A DNA stretch of 64,000 nucleotides from Treponema primitia ZAS-2 (GTDB lineage Bacteria; Spirochaetota; Spirochaetia; Treponematales; Breznakiellaceae). The position numbers were made by a program, and so were the translations under genes. A model generated the notes under the pieces. The model had not been told where the DNA came from and searched no databases. It saw nothing but the letters and a program-made list of their open reading frames with translations. The stretch covers positions 2,666,001 to 2,730,000 of the forward strand of contig NC_015578.1 in the NCBI RefSeq assembly GCF_000214375.1. The letters run 5' to 3'. Positions 1 through 7,999 of the stretch are shown in pieces. How positions within the stretch are numbered: position 1 is the stretch's first letter; the number at the start of each line of letters is the position of its first letter.

Positions 1-1143
1 CAGACATTCGGAGCCTGTGGCATAGAAGGTCATCTGTTTCAGGAGTTCCAGGTTATGCTGAACCAGCTCATCGTCCCGTTCCTCAGCATCCGCACCGTTG
101 GTGATAAGAAAGGTGTTGATCCGCACATCCTGGCCTGAATAGTAGAGTATGCACTCCGCTTTTTCCCCATCCCGGCCTGCCCTGCCCGCCTCCTGATAGT
201 AGCTTTCGATATTCTTAGGCATATTGTAGTGGATCACAAAGGAAACATTGGACTTATCAATACCCATGCCAAAGGCGTTGGTGGCGACCATGATAGTTTT
301 TCTGTCATAGATAAAATCATCCTGGTTCCCATGGCGTTCCCGGTCTTCCAAGCCCGCATGGTACCGGGCAGCGGCAAAGCCATGGCTGCACAAAAGTTCC
401 GCCACTTCCTCCACCCGCTTCCGGGTGGAACAGTAAACGATGCCACTTTGCCCCCGGTGCTTTGCCAGGTATTCCAGAAGGGCTTCGGATTTATGGCTGG
501 GCCGCTCCACCCCAAAGTAGAGGTTCTGCCGATCAAAGCCTGTGGTCAGGGAAAGGGGCTCTTTCAGATCAAGAAGCCTGAGTATGTCCTCCTTTACCTT
601 TGTGGTGGCGGTGGCGGTACAGGCCGCCACCCGGGGGCGGTCGTGGAGGCTCCGGATAAAGGCGGCGATCTGGAGATAGCTTGGGCGGAAATCGTGACCC
701 CACTGGGAAACGCAGTGAGCCTCGTCCACCACCACCAGGGGTATGGGAATATCCCCAATCTGGGCCAAAAGGTCGTCCCGCAAAAGCCGCTCCGGGGCAA
801 TATAGAGGAGCCGATACTGCCCCTGGGCCAGGCCGCGCAGTGTTTCTGCGTAAGCGGCACCGTCCAGGGAACTGTTCAGGTACGCCGCCTCTATCCCCGC
901 TTCCACCAGGGCGTTCACCTGATCCTTCATCAGGGAAATCAGGGGGGATATCACCACGGTAATCCCCTCCATAAGCACTGCGGGGATTTGGTAGCACAGG
1001 GACTTCCCCGCTCCGGTGGGCATCACCGCCATCACGTCCCGGCCCTCAAGGATGGCGTCGATAAGCTCCTCCTGCCCGGGCCGGAAAGCCGTAAATCCGA
1101 AGTATTCCTTGAGTACCCTCTTTGCATCCTGCTCTCTGTTCAT
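1..1143 (-). CDS. recQ: ATP-dependent DNA helicase RecQ (partial, C-terminus outside window)
   Basis: I translated this frame by hand; it stays open to the window edge, so only the N-terminal part is seen. RecQ unwinds DNA 3'-5' in recombination and repair. Visible motifs in order: FRPGQ motif 0, Walker A MPTGAGKS, SPLISLMKDQ, the DEAH box as VVDEAHCVSQWGHDFRP, TATAT motif III, VATNAFGMGIDK and the QEAGRAGRDG motif VI. The RQC and HRDC regions would lie beyond position 1. I prefer the ATG at 1143 because a GAGGG sits just upstream; an in-frame ATG at 1167 is the alternative and would add eight residues. It is divergent from rdgB, with only 38 bp between the two chosen starts. Identity is certain; the start is not. 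Confidence 0.95.
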   Translation of the reverse strand, partial: MNREQDAKRVLKEYFGFTAFRPGQEELIDAILEGRDVMAVMPTGAGKSLCYQIPAVLMEGITVVISPLISLMKDQVNALVEAGIEAAYLNSSLDGAAYAETLRGLAQGQYRLLYIAPERLLRDDLLAQIGDIPIPLVVVDEAHCVSQWGHDFRPSYLQIAAFIRSLHDRPRVAACTATATTKVKEDILRLLDLKEPLSLTTGFDRQNLYFGVERPSHKSEALLEYLAKHRGQSGIVYCSTRKRVEEVAELLCSHGFAAARYHAGLEDRERHGNQDDFIYDRKTIMVATNAFGMGIDKSNVSFVIHYNMPKNIESYYQEAGRAGRDGEKAECILYYSGQDVRINTFLITNGADAEERDDELVQHNLELLKQMTFYATGSECL

Positions 1144-1181
1144 CCTTCCCTCATCCACGCCGTTCATGCTAGTATACCCCT

Positions 1182-1775
1182 ATGACGATTTGGTTTGCCA
1201 CTGGTAATGCCCATAAAAAGGGAGAACTTTCCGCCATACTCCCCGGCCATACCATACGTATTCCCGCCGATCTGGGTATCCCCTTCGACCCCGACGAAAC
1301 CGGCAGCACCTTCGCAGAAAACGCCCTGATCAAGGCTACTGCGCTCTACACCCTGGTTTCCGCCCGTTTCCCCGGCGAACCGGTGTTAGCCGACGACTCG
1401 GGCCTCTGCGTAGATGCCCTGGACGGCCGCCCGGGCATCTATTCGGCACGATATGGCAGCACCGGCGATAAAAAACTCGAAGCCCACGAGCGTAACGCCC
1501 TGCTTTTACAAGAACTGGGGGATAATCCCCGACGGACCGCCCGCTTTGTCTGCTCCATGGCCCTGATATTGGGTCCGGACCGCTTCTTCATCGCCCAGGA
1601 AACCCTGGAAGGAGAGCTCATCCGCGAAGGCCGGGGCTCCGCAGGCTTCGGCTACGACCCCATCCTCTATATCCCCAGCTATTCCCGTACCGTGGCAGAA
1701 CTCTCCGAGGAGGAGAAGAACCTCATCAGCCACCGGGGAAAGGCAGGAAGGGCCATCGCAAAATTCCTCAATTAG
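1182..1775 (+). CDS. rdgB: XTP/dITP diphosphatase (RdgB/HAM1 family)
   Basis: House-cleaning pyrophosphatase that hydrolyses dITP, XTP and ITP to monophosphates, keeping deaminated purines out of DNA and RNA. The 197-residue length is normal. Family signatures are the N-terminal FATGNAHKKGE nucleotide-binding loop, the STFAENALIKA segment, the LADDSGLCVDALDGRPGIYSARY catalytic region and the C-terminal GSAGFGYDPI and SHRGKA motifs. No Shine-Dalgarno sequence is visible. A TAGTAT that could act as a -10 box ends six bases before the ATG, so the message may be leaderless or nearly so, although no good -35 box accompanies it. It is divergent from recQ. Confidence 0.95.
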   Translation: MTIWFATGNAHKKGELSAILPGHTIRIPADLGIPFDPDETGSTFAENALIKATALYTLVSARFPGEPVLADDSGLCVDALDGRPGIYSARYGSTGDKKLEAHERNALLLQELGDNPRRTARFVCSMALILGPDRFFIAQETLEGELIREGRGSAGFGYDPILYIPSYSRTVAELSEEEKNLISHRGKAGRAIAKFLN

Positions 1776-1845
1776 CCGCTATACTTAGGGGCCCACCCCA
1801 ACAAAACACTTTAATATATCCCGATTTTTTGCTAAACTATTCCCA

Positions 1846-2328
1846 ATGAACACCCCGGGCATACTCCTCTGGACTGCACTATTCTCCTTCCTCCCCATTT
1901 CCGAACTTCGCGGGGGCATCCCCTTTGCCATCCAAAACGGCATCCCCTGGTATTGGGCCTATCTGTATTGTGCGGGCCTCAATGCCCTGGTAGCCCCGGC
2001 CTGCTGGGTCTTCCTCTCCACCCTGCACAAGCTTTTCCTCAAAATGGCCTGGTACCGGAAATTCTTTGACCGCTTCGTGGAACGGGCCCGGGTCAAACTC
2101 CATAGCAAGGTGGAAAAATGGGGCTGGCTGGGCATTGCGGTTTTCGTGGCCATCCCCCTTCCCATAACCGGGGCCTGGACCGGGACCCTGGGCTCCTGGG
2201 TGCTGGGCCTGAGCAAGCGAAAAACCATGATCGCCGTGATCATCGGGGTGTTGGTTTCCGGGGCCATCGTTAGCGCCGTGTGGATCCTGGGGATTCAGGC
2301 TTTTCATCTCTTCATAAAAAAGGTATAG
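1846..2328 (+). CDS. small multi-drug export family membrane protein (PF06695-like)
   Basis: A 160-residue integral membrane protein with the family's early LPISELRGGIPFAI signature (residues about 17-30), a basic loop around residues 68-95, and hydrophobic segments near 30-60, 95-120 and 130-150. The family is called small multi-drug export protein, but the function is poorly established and I infer none. No Shine-Dalgarno is visible; a TAAACT that could be a -10 box lies seven bases before the ATG. The stop lies six bases before the start of the downstream helicase gene, so the two are probably co-transcribed. Confidence 0.8.
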   Translation: MNTPGILLWTALFSFLPISELRGGIPFAIQNGIPWYWAYLYCAGLNALVAPACWVFLSTLHKLFLKMAWYRKFFDRFVERARVKLHSKVEKWGWLGIAVFVAIPLPITGAWTGTLGSWVLGLSKRKTMIAVIIGVLVSGAIVSAVWILGIQAFHLFIKKV

Positions 2329-2333
2329 GCCCC

Positions 2334-4382
2334 ATGCCAAAACTCGACATAGAAGCGAAATTAAACAAAGAGCAGCTCCGGGCGGTAAAAACCATTGACG
2401 GGCCGGTGCTGATCATTGCCGGCGCAGGATCCGGGAAGACCCGGGTCATCACCTACCGCATCGCCCACATGCTGGACCAGGGCATACCCCAGTCGGCGAT
2501 CCTGGCCCTGACCTTTACCAATAAAGCTGCCCGGGAAATGGAAGAGCGGGTAAAGGAACTGACGGGCAAAAAACTCCAGAACCTTACGGTAAGCACCTTT
2601 CATGCCTTTGGGGTAAGGATACTGCGGGACGAAATTGAACGCCTGGGGTACCGGAAGAATTTTTCTATCTACGATGAAACAGACCGGACCCAGGCCATCA
2701 AGGAAAGCCTCAGGGAATGCAGGATTTCTACCGAGGGCACTGATCTCTACGCAGTGGGGCAGCTTTTTTCCAACATCAAGACAGGCCGCTTCAAGTGGGG
2801 AGACGCCTCAGGCGGCATTACCGGAAACCTGGCCAACGATGCCTGGGAGCCAGTGTACAAGGACTACCAGCACAGCCTCAAGGTCTACAATGCCCTGGAC
2901 TTTGACGATCTCCTGGCCCTGCCGATTCAACTCTTTGAACAGTTTCCCGAAGCATTGGAAAAGTACCGCAGCCGTTACCGGTATATCATGGTGGACGAAT
3001 TCCAGGACACCAGTTTTATCCAGTACCGTATCATGCATCTCCTTGCGGATCGCAACGTTTGTGTGGTCGGGGACGATGATCAGTCCATCTATTCCTGGCG
3101 TGGAGCCAGCTATGAAAACATCCTCACCTTTGAAAAGGACTTCCCCGGAGTAACCGAGATCAAGTTGGAACAAAACTACCGTTCCACCAGCACCATCCTA
3201 GAAGCCGCCAACGGGGTCATCTCCAACAATACTAACCGCAAGGAAAAGCAGCTCTGGTCCGGGAACAAGGGGGGCAAGCCGGTGGAGCTTTTCTACCCCC
3301 AAAATGAAAGCGAGGAGGCGGACTTTATCGCCACCCGGATACGGGACCTCATGATGCGGGACCGTCTCAAGTACGATGACTTTGGTGTTCTCCTGCGGAC
3401 CAATTCCATGACCCGCAGCATTGAGGAAGCCTTTCTGGCGGAAAATATCCCCTACCGGGTTTCCGGGGGAACCAGTTTCTTCCAGCGTAAGGAAATTAAG
3501 GACGTGCTCTCCTACCTCCGGGTCATCGCCAACACCAACGATGATGTGAACCTCCTGCGCATCATCAATACACCCCGGCGGGGCATAGGCAAAACGACCA
3601 TAACCATGTTAAACGATCTGGCCCGGAAAAATCACTCCAACATCTGGGACTCCATGGGGAGGATCCGCTATACCCCGGATGTCCTCTTCCAGGAAGCCGC
3701 CAAAGGAAAAGTTGAGCTTGACGAATTTATGCAGCTCATCGAAACCTATAAGGAAGAATTGCTGGGAAAACGGGGGATCTCACAAAAAGTGCGGGCCCTG
3801 GTTGACAGCATTGATTACTGGTCGTACCTGGTGACCGAGTACAGTAAAAATGAAAAGGTCGCCAAGTGGAAATTCCTCAACATAGAAAGCCTAATCCAGT
3901 CCATGGAAACCTGGGAAAAGGACCCTGACAACTTTGACCCCAGCCTCTACGCCTACCTTAACCGGGTAAGCCTTATTACCCGGGACGACGGGGACGATGA
4001 GGCGGGCAAGGGAAAGGTGAACCTCATGACCATCCACGCTTCCAAGGGCCTGGAATTCCCGGTGGTCTTTATCGCAGGCGCCGAAGACGGGATCATCCCC
4101 CATGAACGCGCCATGGAAGACGGGGAAGGCAATTCCGAATTCAGCCCCCTGGAAGAGGAACGCCGCCTGTTCTACGTGGCCATCACCCGGGCCCGGGACA
4201 AACTCTTCATCACCAGCTGCCTGCACCGCCGCCGCCTGCAAAGCAGCACAGATTGTGTCCCCTCGCCTTTTCTGGCGGAAATCCCACCCCACCTGGTAGA
4301 ATACCACGAGCCGGACAAACCTGTAGAAACCCCGGAAGAAGCCGAATCCTACTTCTCCCTCATTAAAAGCAAATTTATCTAA
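2334..4382 (+). CDS. pcrA: PcrA/UvrD/Rep-type superfamily 1 DNA helicase
   Basis: ATP-dependent 3'-5' helicase of the UvrD/Rep/PcrA group, acting in repair and replication restart. The start chosen is the ATG at 2334 (682 residues): an AGG lies nine bases upstream, and a further in-frame ATG at 2280 would overlap the preceding gene by 49 bp. Motifs in order: LNKEQLRAV Q motif, GAGSGKT Walker A (near residue 30), LTFTNKAAREM, VDEFQDTS Walker B, DDDQSIYSWRGA, QNYRS, TIHASKGLEFPVVF, EEERRLFYVAITRA. The C-terminal tail is short. Three hairpins follow its stop. Confidence 0.93.
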   Translation: MPKLDIEAKLNKEQLRAVKTIDGPVLIIAGAGSGKTRVITYRIAHMLDQGIPQSAILALTFTNKAAREMEERVKELTGKKLQNLTVSTFHAFGVRILRDEIERLGYRKNFSIYDETDRTQAIKESLRECRISTEGTDLYAVGQLFSNIKTGRFKWGDASGGITGNLANDAWEPVYKDYQHSLKVYNALDFDDLLALPIQLFEQFPEALEKYRSRYRYIMVDEFQDTSFIQYRIMHLLADRNVCVVGDDDQSIYSWRGASYENILTFEKDFPGVTEIKLEQNYRSTSTILEAANGVISNNTNRKEKQLWSGNKGGKPVELFYPQNESEEADFIATRIRDLMMRDRLKYDDFGVLLRTNSMTRSIEEAFLAENIPYRVSGGTSFFQRKEIKDVLSYLRVIANTNDDVNLLRIINTPRRGIGKTTITMLNDLARKNHSNIWDSMGRIRYTPDVLFQEAAKGKVELDEFMQLIETYKEELLGKRGISQKVRALVDSIDYWSYLVTEYSKNEKVAKWKFLNIESLIQSMETWEKDPDNFDPSLYAYLNRVSLITRDDGDDEAGKGKVNLMTIHASKGLEFPVVFIAGAEDGIIPHERAMEDGEGNSEFSPLEEERRLFYVAITRARDKLFITSCLHRRRLQSSTDCVPSPFLAEIPPHLVEYHEPDKPVETPEEAESYFSLIKSKFI

Positions 4383-4387
4383 TAGGA

Positions 4388-4487
4388 ATTTCTAAAAACT
4401 GAAGTTTTTAGAAATTTACCGCTTAAAAAGCATTTGCTCAATGCAAATGCAAGGGCTCTCAAAAACTAACCGAGTTTTTGAGAGCCC
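4388..4487. repeat. three consecutive perfect hairpins between convergent genes
   Basis: Three adjacent inverted repeats fill the gap between two convergent genes. The first has 12-bp arms at 4388-4399 and 4404-4415 with a TGAA loop. The second has 8-bp arms at 4430-4437 and 4443-4450. The third has 15-bp arms at 4453-4467 and 4473-4487 with an AACCG loop. Read on the minus strand, the second hairpin is followed by TTTTT, so it can end the minus-strand phosphoesterase transcript. The other two lack a clear T-run after the stem. The arms share no sequence with one another. Confidence 0.85.
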
Positions 4488-4488
4488 C

Positions 4489-5610
4489 CTAGTCCCAACC
4501 ACCATCCCCGCTCATCCCGTCAAAGGAAGCGGCGTTTATCTCCGGGGAATTTCCCAACAGTTCTATCCGCGCCTTCACAAACTCGAACCGGTCCTGGTTC
4601 AGCACAGTACGGCAGTATTTGGTACCCGGCAGTATATATACAGGATAACGGCCCCGGTTGACAAATTTTCTTCCCTCTCCCTGGACAAACCAGTAAACCA
4701 GGGAGATCTGATCCATATCCAGTTCAATAGCATTAATGCCCCGTCTGCCTATGGCGCTGCCTGAATTAAAGAGGCAGGGCACAGGCAATTCATCCCCGTA
4801 GAGACTCTGTCTCAGCCCGGACCGTTTTTCCGAGCGTTTCAGCTTCCCCAGCTCCAGGCGCAATGCCCGCACCTCTGAAGCAATACGCTCCCGGTCCTCC
4901 CCCCGTGAAGCAGGATAATCCCGGCAAAGCCGCTCAATTTCAAATTTGATAAATTCAAAACGTCCCAGGGATTCAAAGAGGGCCCGATGGGTGTGGCCGA
5001 TGATGGATATACAGTTATTCTTCAGGGAAAAATCGTAGGCCTTTTTTTCCACAGAAAAACGCCGCAAGGGGCTGCGGGCGGAACTAATATTGCGGATCCC
5101 GAAGGGTTTGAGAAAATAGCGCAGCCCCAGGCGGATAAAGGTATTGTAATCCCTATAGACTTTGGAAGACTGGTGCCCGTGGTACACAAAAATGGGAAGA
5201 ACCCCCGTATCAATGCGTATCGCATTAAACAGGGGATAGGGATACTCCCGCTCAAAGATAAGATCCTCATCGTGGTTCCCCAGGGCCTTGTAGAGCCTGC
5301 CCTCAGCGGCCAGTTTATCAAAGACCCGGTACAAGCCGGGCCACTGTTTCTGTATGTCTCCCAGGGAAAAACGCTGCAGTTCCTCAATATCGCCATTTAA
5401 AATGACCTGCCATCCATCCTGATAGTAATACTGTTCCAGCAATTCTGTAAGGAGGGCCCCGTTCCTGGCAAGATCATCCCGGCGGCCCGCTCCCATATGA
5501 AAATCGCTGATCACCAGGGCCTTGCCTCCCTGTGAAATATCCAGGGACGCCACGGAGTTAAACCGGGGGTTGATTATCTCGGAGAAAAAAGTACCCGCTC
5601 CAGCCATCAC
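4489..5610 (-). CDS. calcineurin-like metallophosphoesterase
   Basis: A 373-residue protein with all the metal-ligand motifs of the calcineurin-like fold: SDFHMG (near residue 35), LNGDIEE, LGNHDED, VYHGHQSS and IGHTHRA. Such enzymes use a two-metal centre to cleave phosphomonoesters or diesters. The substrate is unknown; a resemblance to LpxH/UDP-diacylglucosamine hydrolases is only fold-level. No signal peptide is seen, so it is likely cytoplasmic. The C-terminal 100 residues or so are outside the catalytic core and I do not recognise them. Its ATG overlaps the stop of the upstream DHH/CBS gene by four bases, implying translational coupling and a shared pathway. Confidence 0.85.
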   Translation of the reverse strand: MMAGAGTFFSEIINPRFNSVASLDISQGGKALVISDFHMGAGRRDDLARNGALLTELLEQYYYQDGWQVILNGDIEELQRFSLGDIQKQWPGLYRVFDKLAAEGRLYKALGNHDEDLIFEREYPYPLFNAIRIDTGVLPIFVYHGHQSSKVYRDYNTFIRLGLRYFLKPFGIRNISSARSPLRRFSVEKKAYDFSLKNNCISIIGHTHRALFESLGRFEFIKFEIERLCRDYPASRGEDRERIASEVRALRLELGKLKRSEKRSGLRQSLYGDELPVPCLFNSGSAIGRRGINAIELDMDQISLVYWFVQGEGRKFVNRGRYPVYILPGTKYCRTVLNQDRFEFVKARIELLGNSPEINAASFDGMSGDGGWD

Positions 5611-6923
5611 GCTTCTTCCGCTGGGCTTGTCTGACGTTTTTTATATTGAAGATAATCCCAGCGGGTAACGATCCCAACCAGTTTTTTATCCTCCACAATG
5701 GGAAGATGCCCGATATGGTGTTTGTAAAAAATCCGCTCAATTTCCCGCATAGTAACGTTACTGTCCGCAGTCGCCGCAGGTTTGGACATATAGGCCCGCA
5801 CCGGGGCATTCATCACAGCAGCCTTGCGCCCCTTCATAATATCCCTGAGGCTGATAAACCCCGACACCTCATCTTCGGCATTCAGTACCGGAGCGCCGGT
5901 AAGGTCCGTCTTTTCAAAAAAGATAGACGCCTCCATGAGGCTCATATCCTCTTTCAGGGCCTGAACATTTTTGGTCATAACATCCGCTGCCCTGGTTGCC
6001 GGCGTCAGGGATTGTTCCAGGTAGCTGATAAATTCCTCGTAAAAAGCCGGCCCCTCCCTCCCGCTGATCTTCGCCGAAGCCGCCAACTGATGCCCCCCGC
6101 CGCCATACACATGGAGCAGTTCGTGAAGGTCTATCTTCAGTTTTTGGCTGCGGGCAATGAGGAGTATGGTTTTGCTTTTTGGAATAGAAAAAACCGCAAA
6201 ACAGGCATCCGGGTTATGGATGTCCATGACCTTTTCAACCACCGCCGCCAGGCCGGGGGTATTTTCACTCAGCTCAAGGTACCCCAAAAGGATCTCGTGC
6301 CCCTGAATGGTTTGGGTCTTCATAGCCTGGAGGATCTGGTTAAGGATCTGGATTTGCTCATCCTCCCTGATAGTCTCCAGAAAGGACTTAACCAGTTTTA
6401 AAGAAGCCCCCATATCCATAAGCCAGGCGGAAACCTCAAAATCCACCCTGCCGACATTTTCAAAGATGAGCCGCCCCGTATCGGCATAGATCCCCGTCAG
6501 GGCAATGGTCGCCTCCTCGGGCAGGAGCCGTATCCCCCGTTCCATGGCCATTTTCCCCAACAATGAGGTATTCGCCCCAAATTTCCCCCCCTCAAGGACG
6601 GCGCCCAGGATATTGCACTGTTCAGTATGGTGGTGATCATAGATCCGTATCTGGGGCTCCGAATTCCGTATACAGGCAAAATATTCGCTCACCCGCTCCG
6701 CTTTACAGGTATCCACTATGATGATATTTTCAATGGTTTCCCCCTTGATATCCTTAGGGGTCAAAAAGTCAAAATATTGGGTATAGAAGGTATACAGGTT
6801 CTGGGCCGCCGGATGGATCAGGCCACTCCGCACCAGCCTGAAATCGGGAAACAGTTTTTTTATAAGAATTAGGGATCCCAGGCAATCTAAGTCCATGTTG
6901 GTATGGCCAAAGGCTATGTTCAT
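5607..6923 (-). CDS. DHH-DHHA1 phosphoesterase with two CBS domains
   Basis: A 438-residue protein. The N-terminal DHH domain carries HTNMDLDCLGS, VDTC and YDHHH; a DHHA1 domain follows with GGGGHQLAAS (near residue 275); two CBS domains occupy about residues 310-430. DHH proteins cleave phosphodiesters such as nanoRNA or cyclic dinucleotides, and CBS pairs usually bind adenosine nucleotides. This order matches the N-terminal half of long bacterial A-adding tRNA nucleotidyltransferases, but the polymerase domain is absent here. An AAGGA lies upstream of the ATG. It overlaps the downstream metallophosphoesterase by four bases and diverges from the GntR gene. Confidence 0.85.
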   Translation of the reverse strand: MNIAFGHTNMDLDCLGSLILIKKLFPDFRLVRSGLIHPAAQNLYTFYTQYFDFLTPKDIKGETIENIIIVDTCKAERVSEYFACIRNSEPQIRIYDHHHTEQCNILGAVLEGGKFGANTSLLGKMAMERGIRLLPEEATIALTGIYADTGRLIFENVGRVDFEVSAWLMDMGASLKLVKSFLETIREDEQIQILNQILQAMKTQTIQGHEILLGYLELSENTPGLAAVVEKVMDIHNPDACFAVFSIPKSKTILLIARSQKLKIDLHELLHVYGGGGHQLAASAKISGREGPAFYEEFISYLEQSLTPATRAADVMTKNVQALKEDMSLMEASIFFEKTDLTGAPVLNAEDEVSGFISLRDIMKGRKAAVMNAPVRAYMSKPAATADSNVTMREIERIFYKHHIGHLPIVEDKKLVGIVTRWDYLQYKKRQTSPAEEA

Positions 6924-7064
6924 TATATATCCTTCAGGGCTTACGTTTTTCTTATCATCCGATCACTTTCAGATAAGTAAGCATATCATCTGCGGCCCTC
7001 TATTACAAGAAATTACAATGCAAATTTCATTATTCTGATGATTTGAGGTTTTTCCGAAACCTGA

Positions 7065-7093
7065 TTGATATCATACCCATATACGAATAATAT
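7065..7093 (+). promoter_or_regulatory. sigma-70-type promoter of the GntR gene
   Basis: TTGATA at 7065-7070 and TAATAT at 7088-7093 are separated by 17 bases. The predicted transcription start falls on or next to the ATG at 7100, so the mRNA would be leaderless. A partly matching operator half-site (GATGATTT) lies upstream at 7037-7044, consistent with autoregulation. Confidence 0.6.
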
Positions 7094-7099
7094 GAATGT

Positions 7100-7795
7100 A
7101 TGAAAAAAAATACGGAAATCGGTAAATCCCTGGGGGAACAGGTCTCAGAAGATCTGATTCGGTATATCATCGATAACAATCTTCCCAGAGGGGCAAAACT
7201 CCCCAATGAATTAGAATTAACCCGCCTCCTGGGGGTCGGCCGCAGTACCATCCGTGAAGCGGTCCGGTCTCTGGTGAGCCGCAATGTACTGGAGGTACGC
7301 CAGGGGGCGGGCACCTTTGTGGCGGAGCACCGGCTTGGGGTGCCCGATGATCCCCTGGGCTTTACCTTTATCCGGGACAAAGAAAAGCTCACCATGGACC
7401 TTGTGGAGGTGCGCCTGTCCATAGAACCCCGCATTGCCGCCATGGCTGCCCGGGCTGCATCCGACGAAGACATCAGGGAGCTTAAAGCCCTGGCCCGGGA
7501 AGTGGAGGATCTGATCCATGCCGGAGAGGATCATAGTCATAAGGATGTTGAATTCCATACCCGGATCGCCCAGAGCAGCCGGAATCTGGTGGTGCCTAAC
7601 CTTATGCCAATCATTCAGCAGTCTATTATCCTGTTCGTTAATACCACCCACCGGGTATTGGTAAAGGAAACCATCGACACCCACCGGCTCATTGTAGACG
7701 CCATTGAGGAACACGATTCCATCGGCGCATCGGATGCCATGACCCTGCACATTATTCACAACCGGAATTATCTAAAAACACTTTTTCGGGAATAA
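7100..7795 (+). CDS. GntR-family (FadR/FCD subfamily) transcriptional regulator
   Basis: A 231-residue regulator. The N-terminal winged helix has the GntR signature LPNELELTRLLGVGRSTIREAVRSL (about residues 35-60), and the rest is an all-helical FCD ligand domain with a metal-binding-type pattern (DxxFH with later histidines: VEFHTRI, TTHR, DTHR). FCD regulators typically respond to sugar acids or other carboxylates. It precedes the carbohydrate operon, with a perfect 17-bp palindrome just after its stop and another on the next promoter, so it is most likely the local repressor. It appears to be expressed from a promoter that abuts its start codon. The effector is not deducible; mannonate, gluconate or KDG would fit the neighbouring dehydratase. 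Confidence 0.9.
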   Translation: MKKNTEIGKSLGEQVSEDLIRYIIDNNLPRGAKLPNELELTRLLGVGRSTIREAVRSLVSRNVLEVRQGAGTFVAEHRLGVPDDPLGFTFIRDKEKLTMDLVEVRLSIEPRIAAMAARAASDEDIRELKALAREVEDLIHAGEDHSHKDVEFHTRIAQSSRNLVVPNLMPIIQQSIILFVNTTHRVLVKETIDTHRLIVDAIEEHDSIGASDAMTLHIIHNRNYLKTLFRE

Positions 7796-7803
7796 GTCCC
7801 TGT

Positions 7804-7820
7804 AAATCATCAGATGATTT
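7804..7820. promoter_or_regulatory. perfect 17-bp palindromic operator, probably for the GntR protein
   Basis: AAATCATC-A-GATGATTT is a perfect palindrome of two 8-base half-sites around one central base. It lies nine bases after the regulator's stop. The same half-site recurs at 7929-7936 and 7037-7044. Confidence 0.7.
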
Positions 7821-7885
7821 TTTGGCTTCATCCAGGATGCAAGGTTATTTCTGCAGTTTTTTCCCGTATTTACCCTATATTTTAC

Positions 7886-7914
7886 TTGACTGATTTAATA
7901 TTTGCCTTTATCAT
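7886..7914 (+). promoter_or_regulatory. sigma-70 promoter of the GH130 operon
   Basis: TTGACT at 7886-7891 and TATCAT at 7909-7914 with an exact 17-base spacer. Transcription would start near 7921, inside the operator that follows, giving a leader of about 80 bases. Confidence 0.75.
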
Positions 7915-7919
7915 TACAA

Positions 7920-7936
7920 AATACATCTGATGATTT
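7920..7936. promoter_or_regulatory. operator overlapping the operon transcription start
   Basis: An imperfect version of the 7804 palindrome: ten of sixteen arm positions match it outright and six of eight base pairs of the dyad are kept, with the right half (GATGATTT) identical. Its position over the predicted start site suits repression by the GntR protein. Confidence 0.65.
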
Positions 7937-7999
7937 TAACTGCCCAGCGCAGTCAATGAAAAGCGAATATATGAAATATGGAATACAAGGAGTAATAAA

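Noticed and set aside
229-1185. Long plus-strand frame opposite recQ
   Set aside because: It is the complement of the RecQ frame, which carries every helicase motif; the plus-strand translation shows no family pattern.
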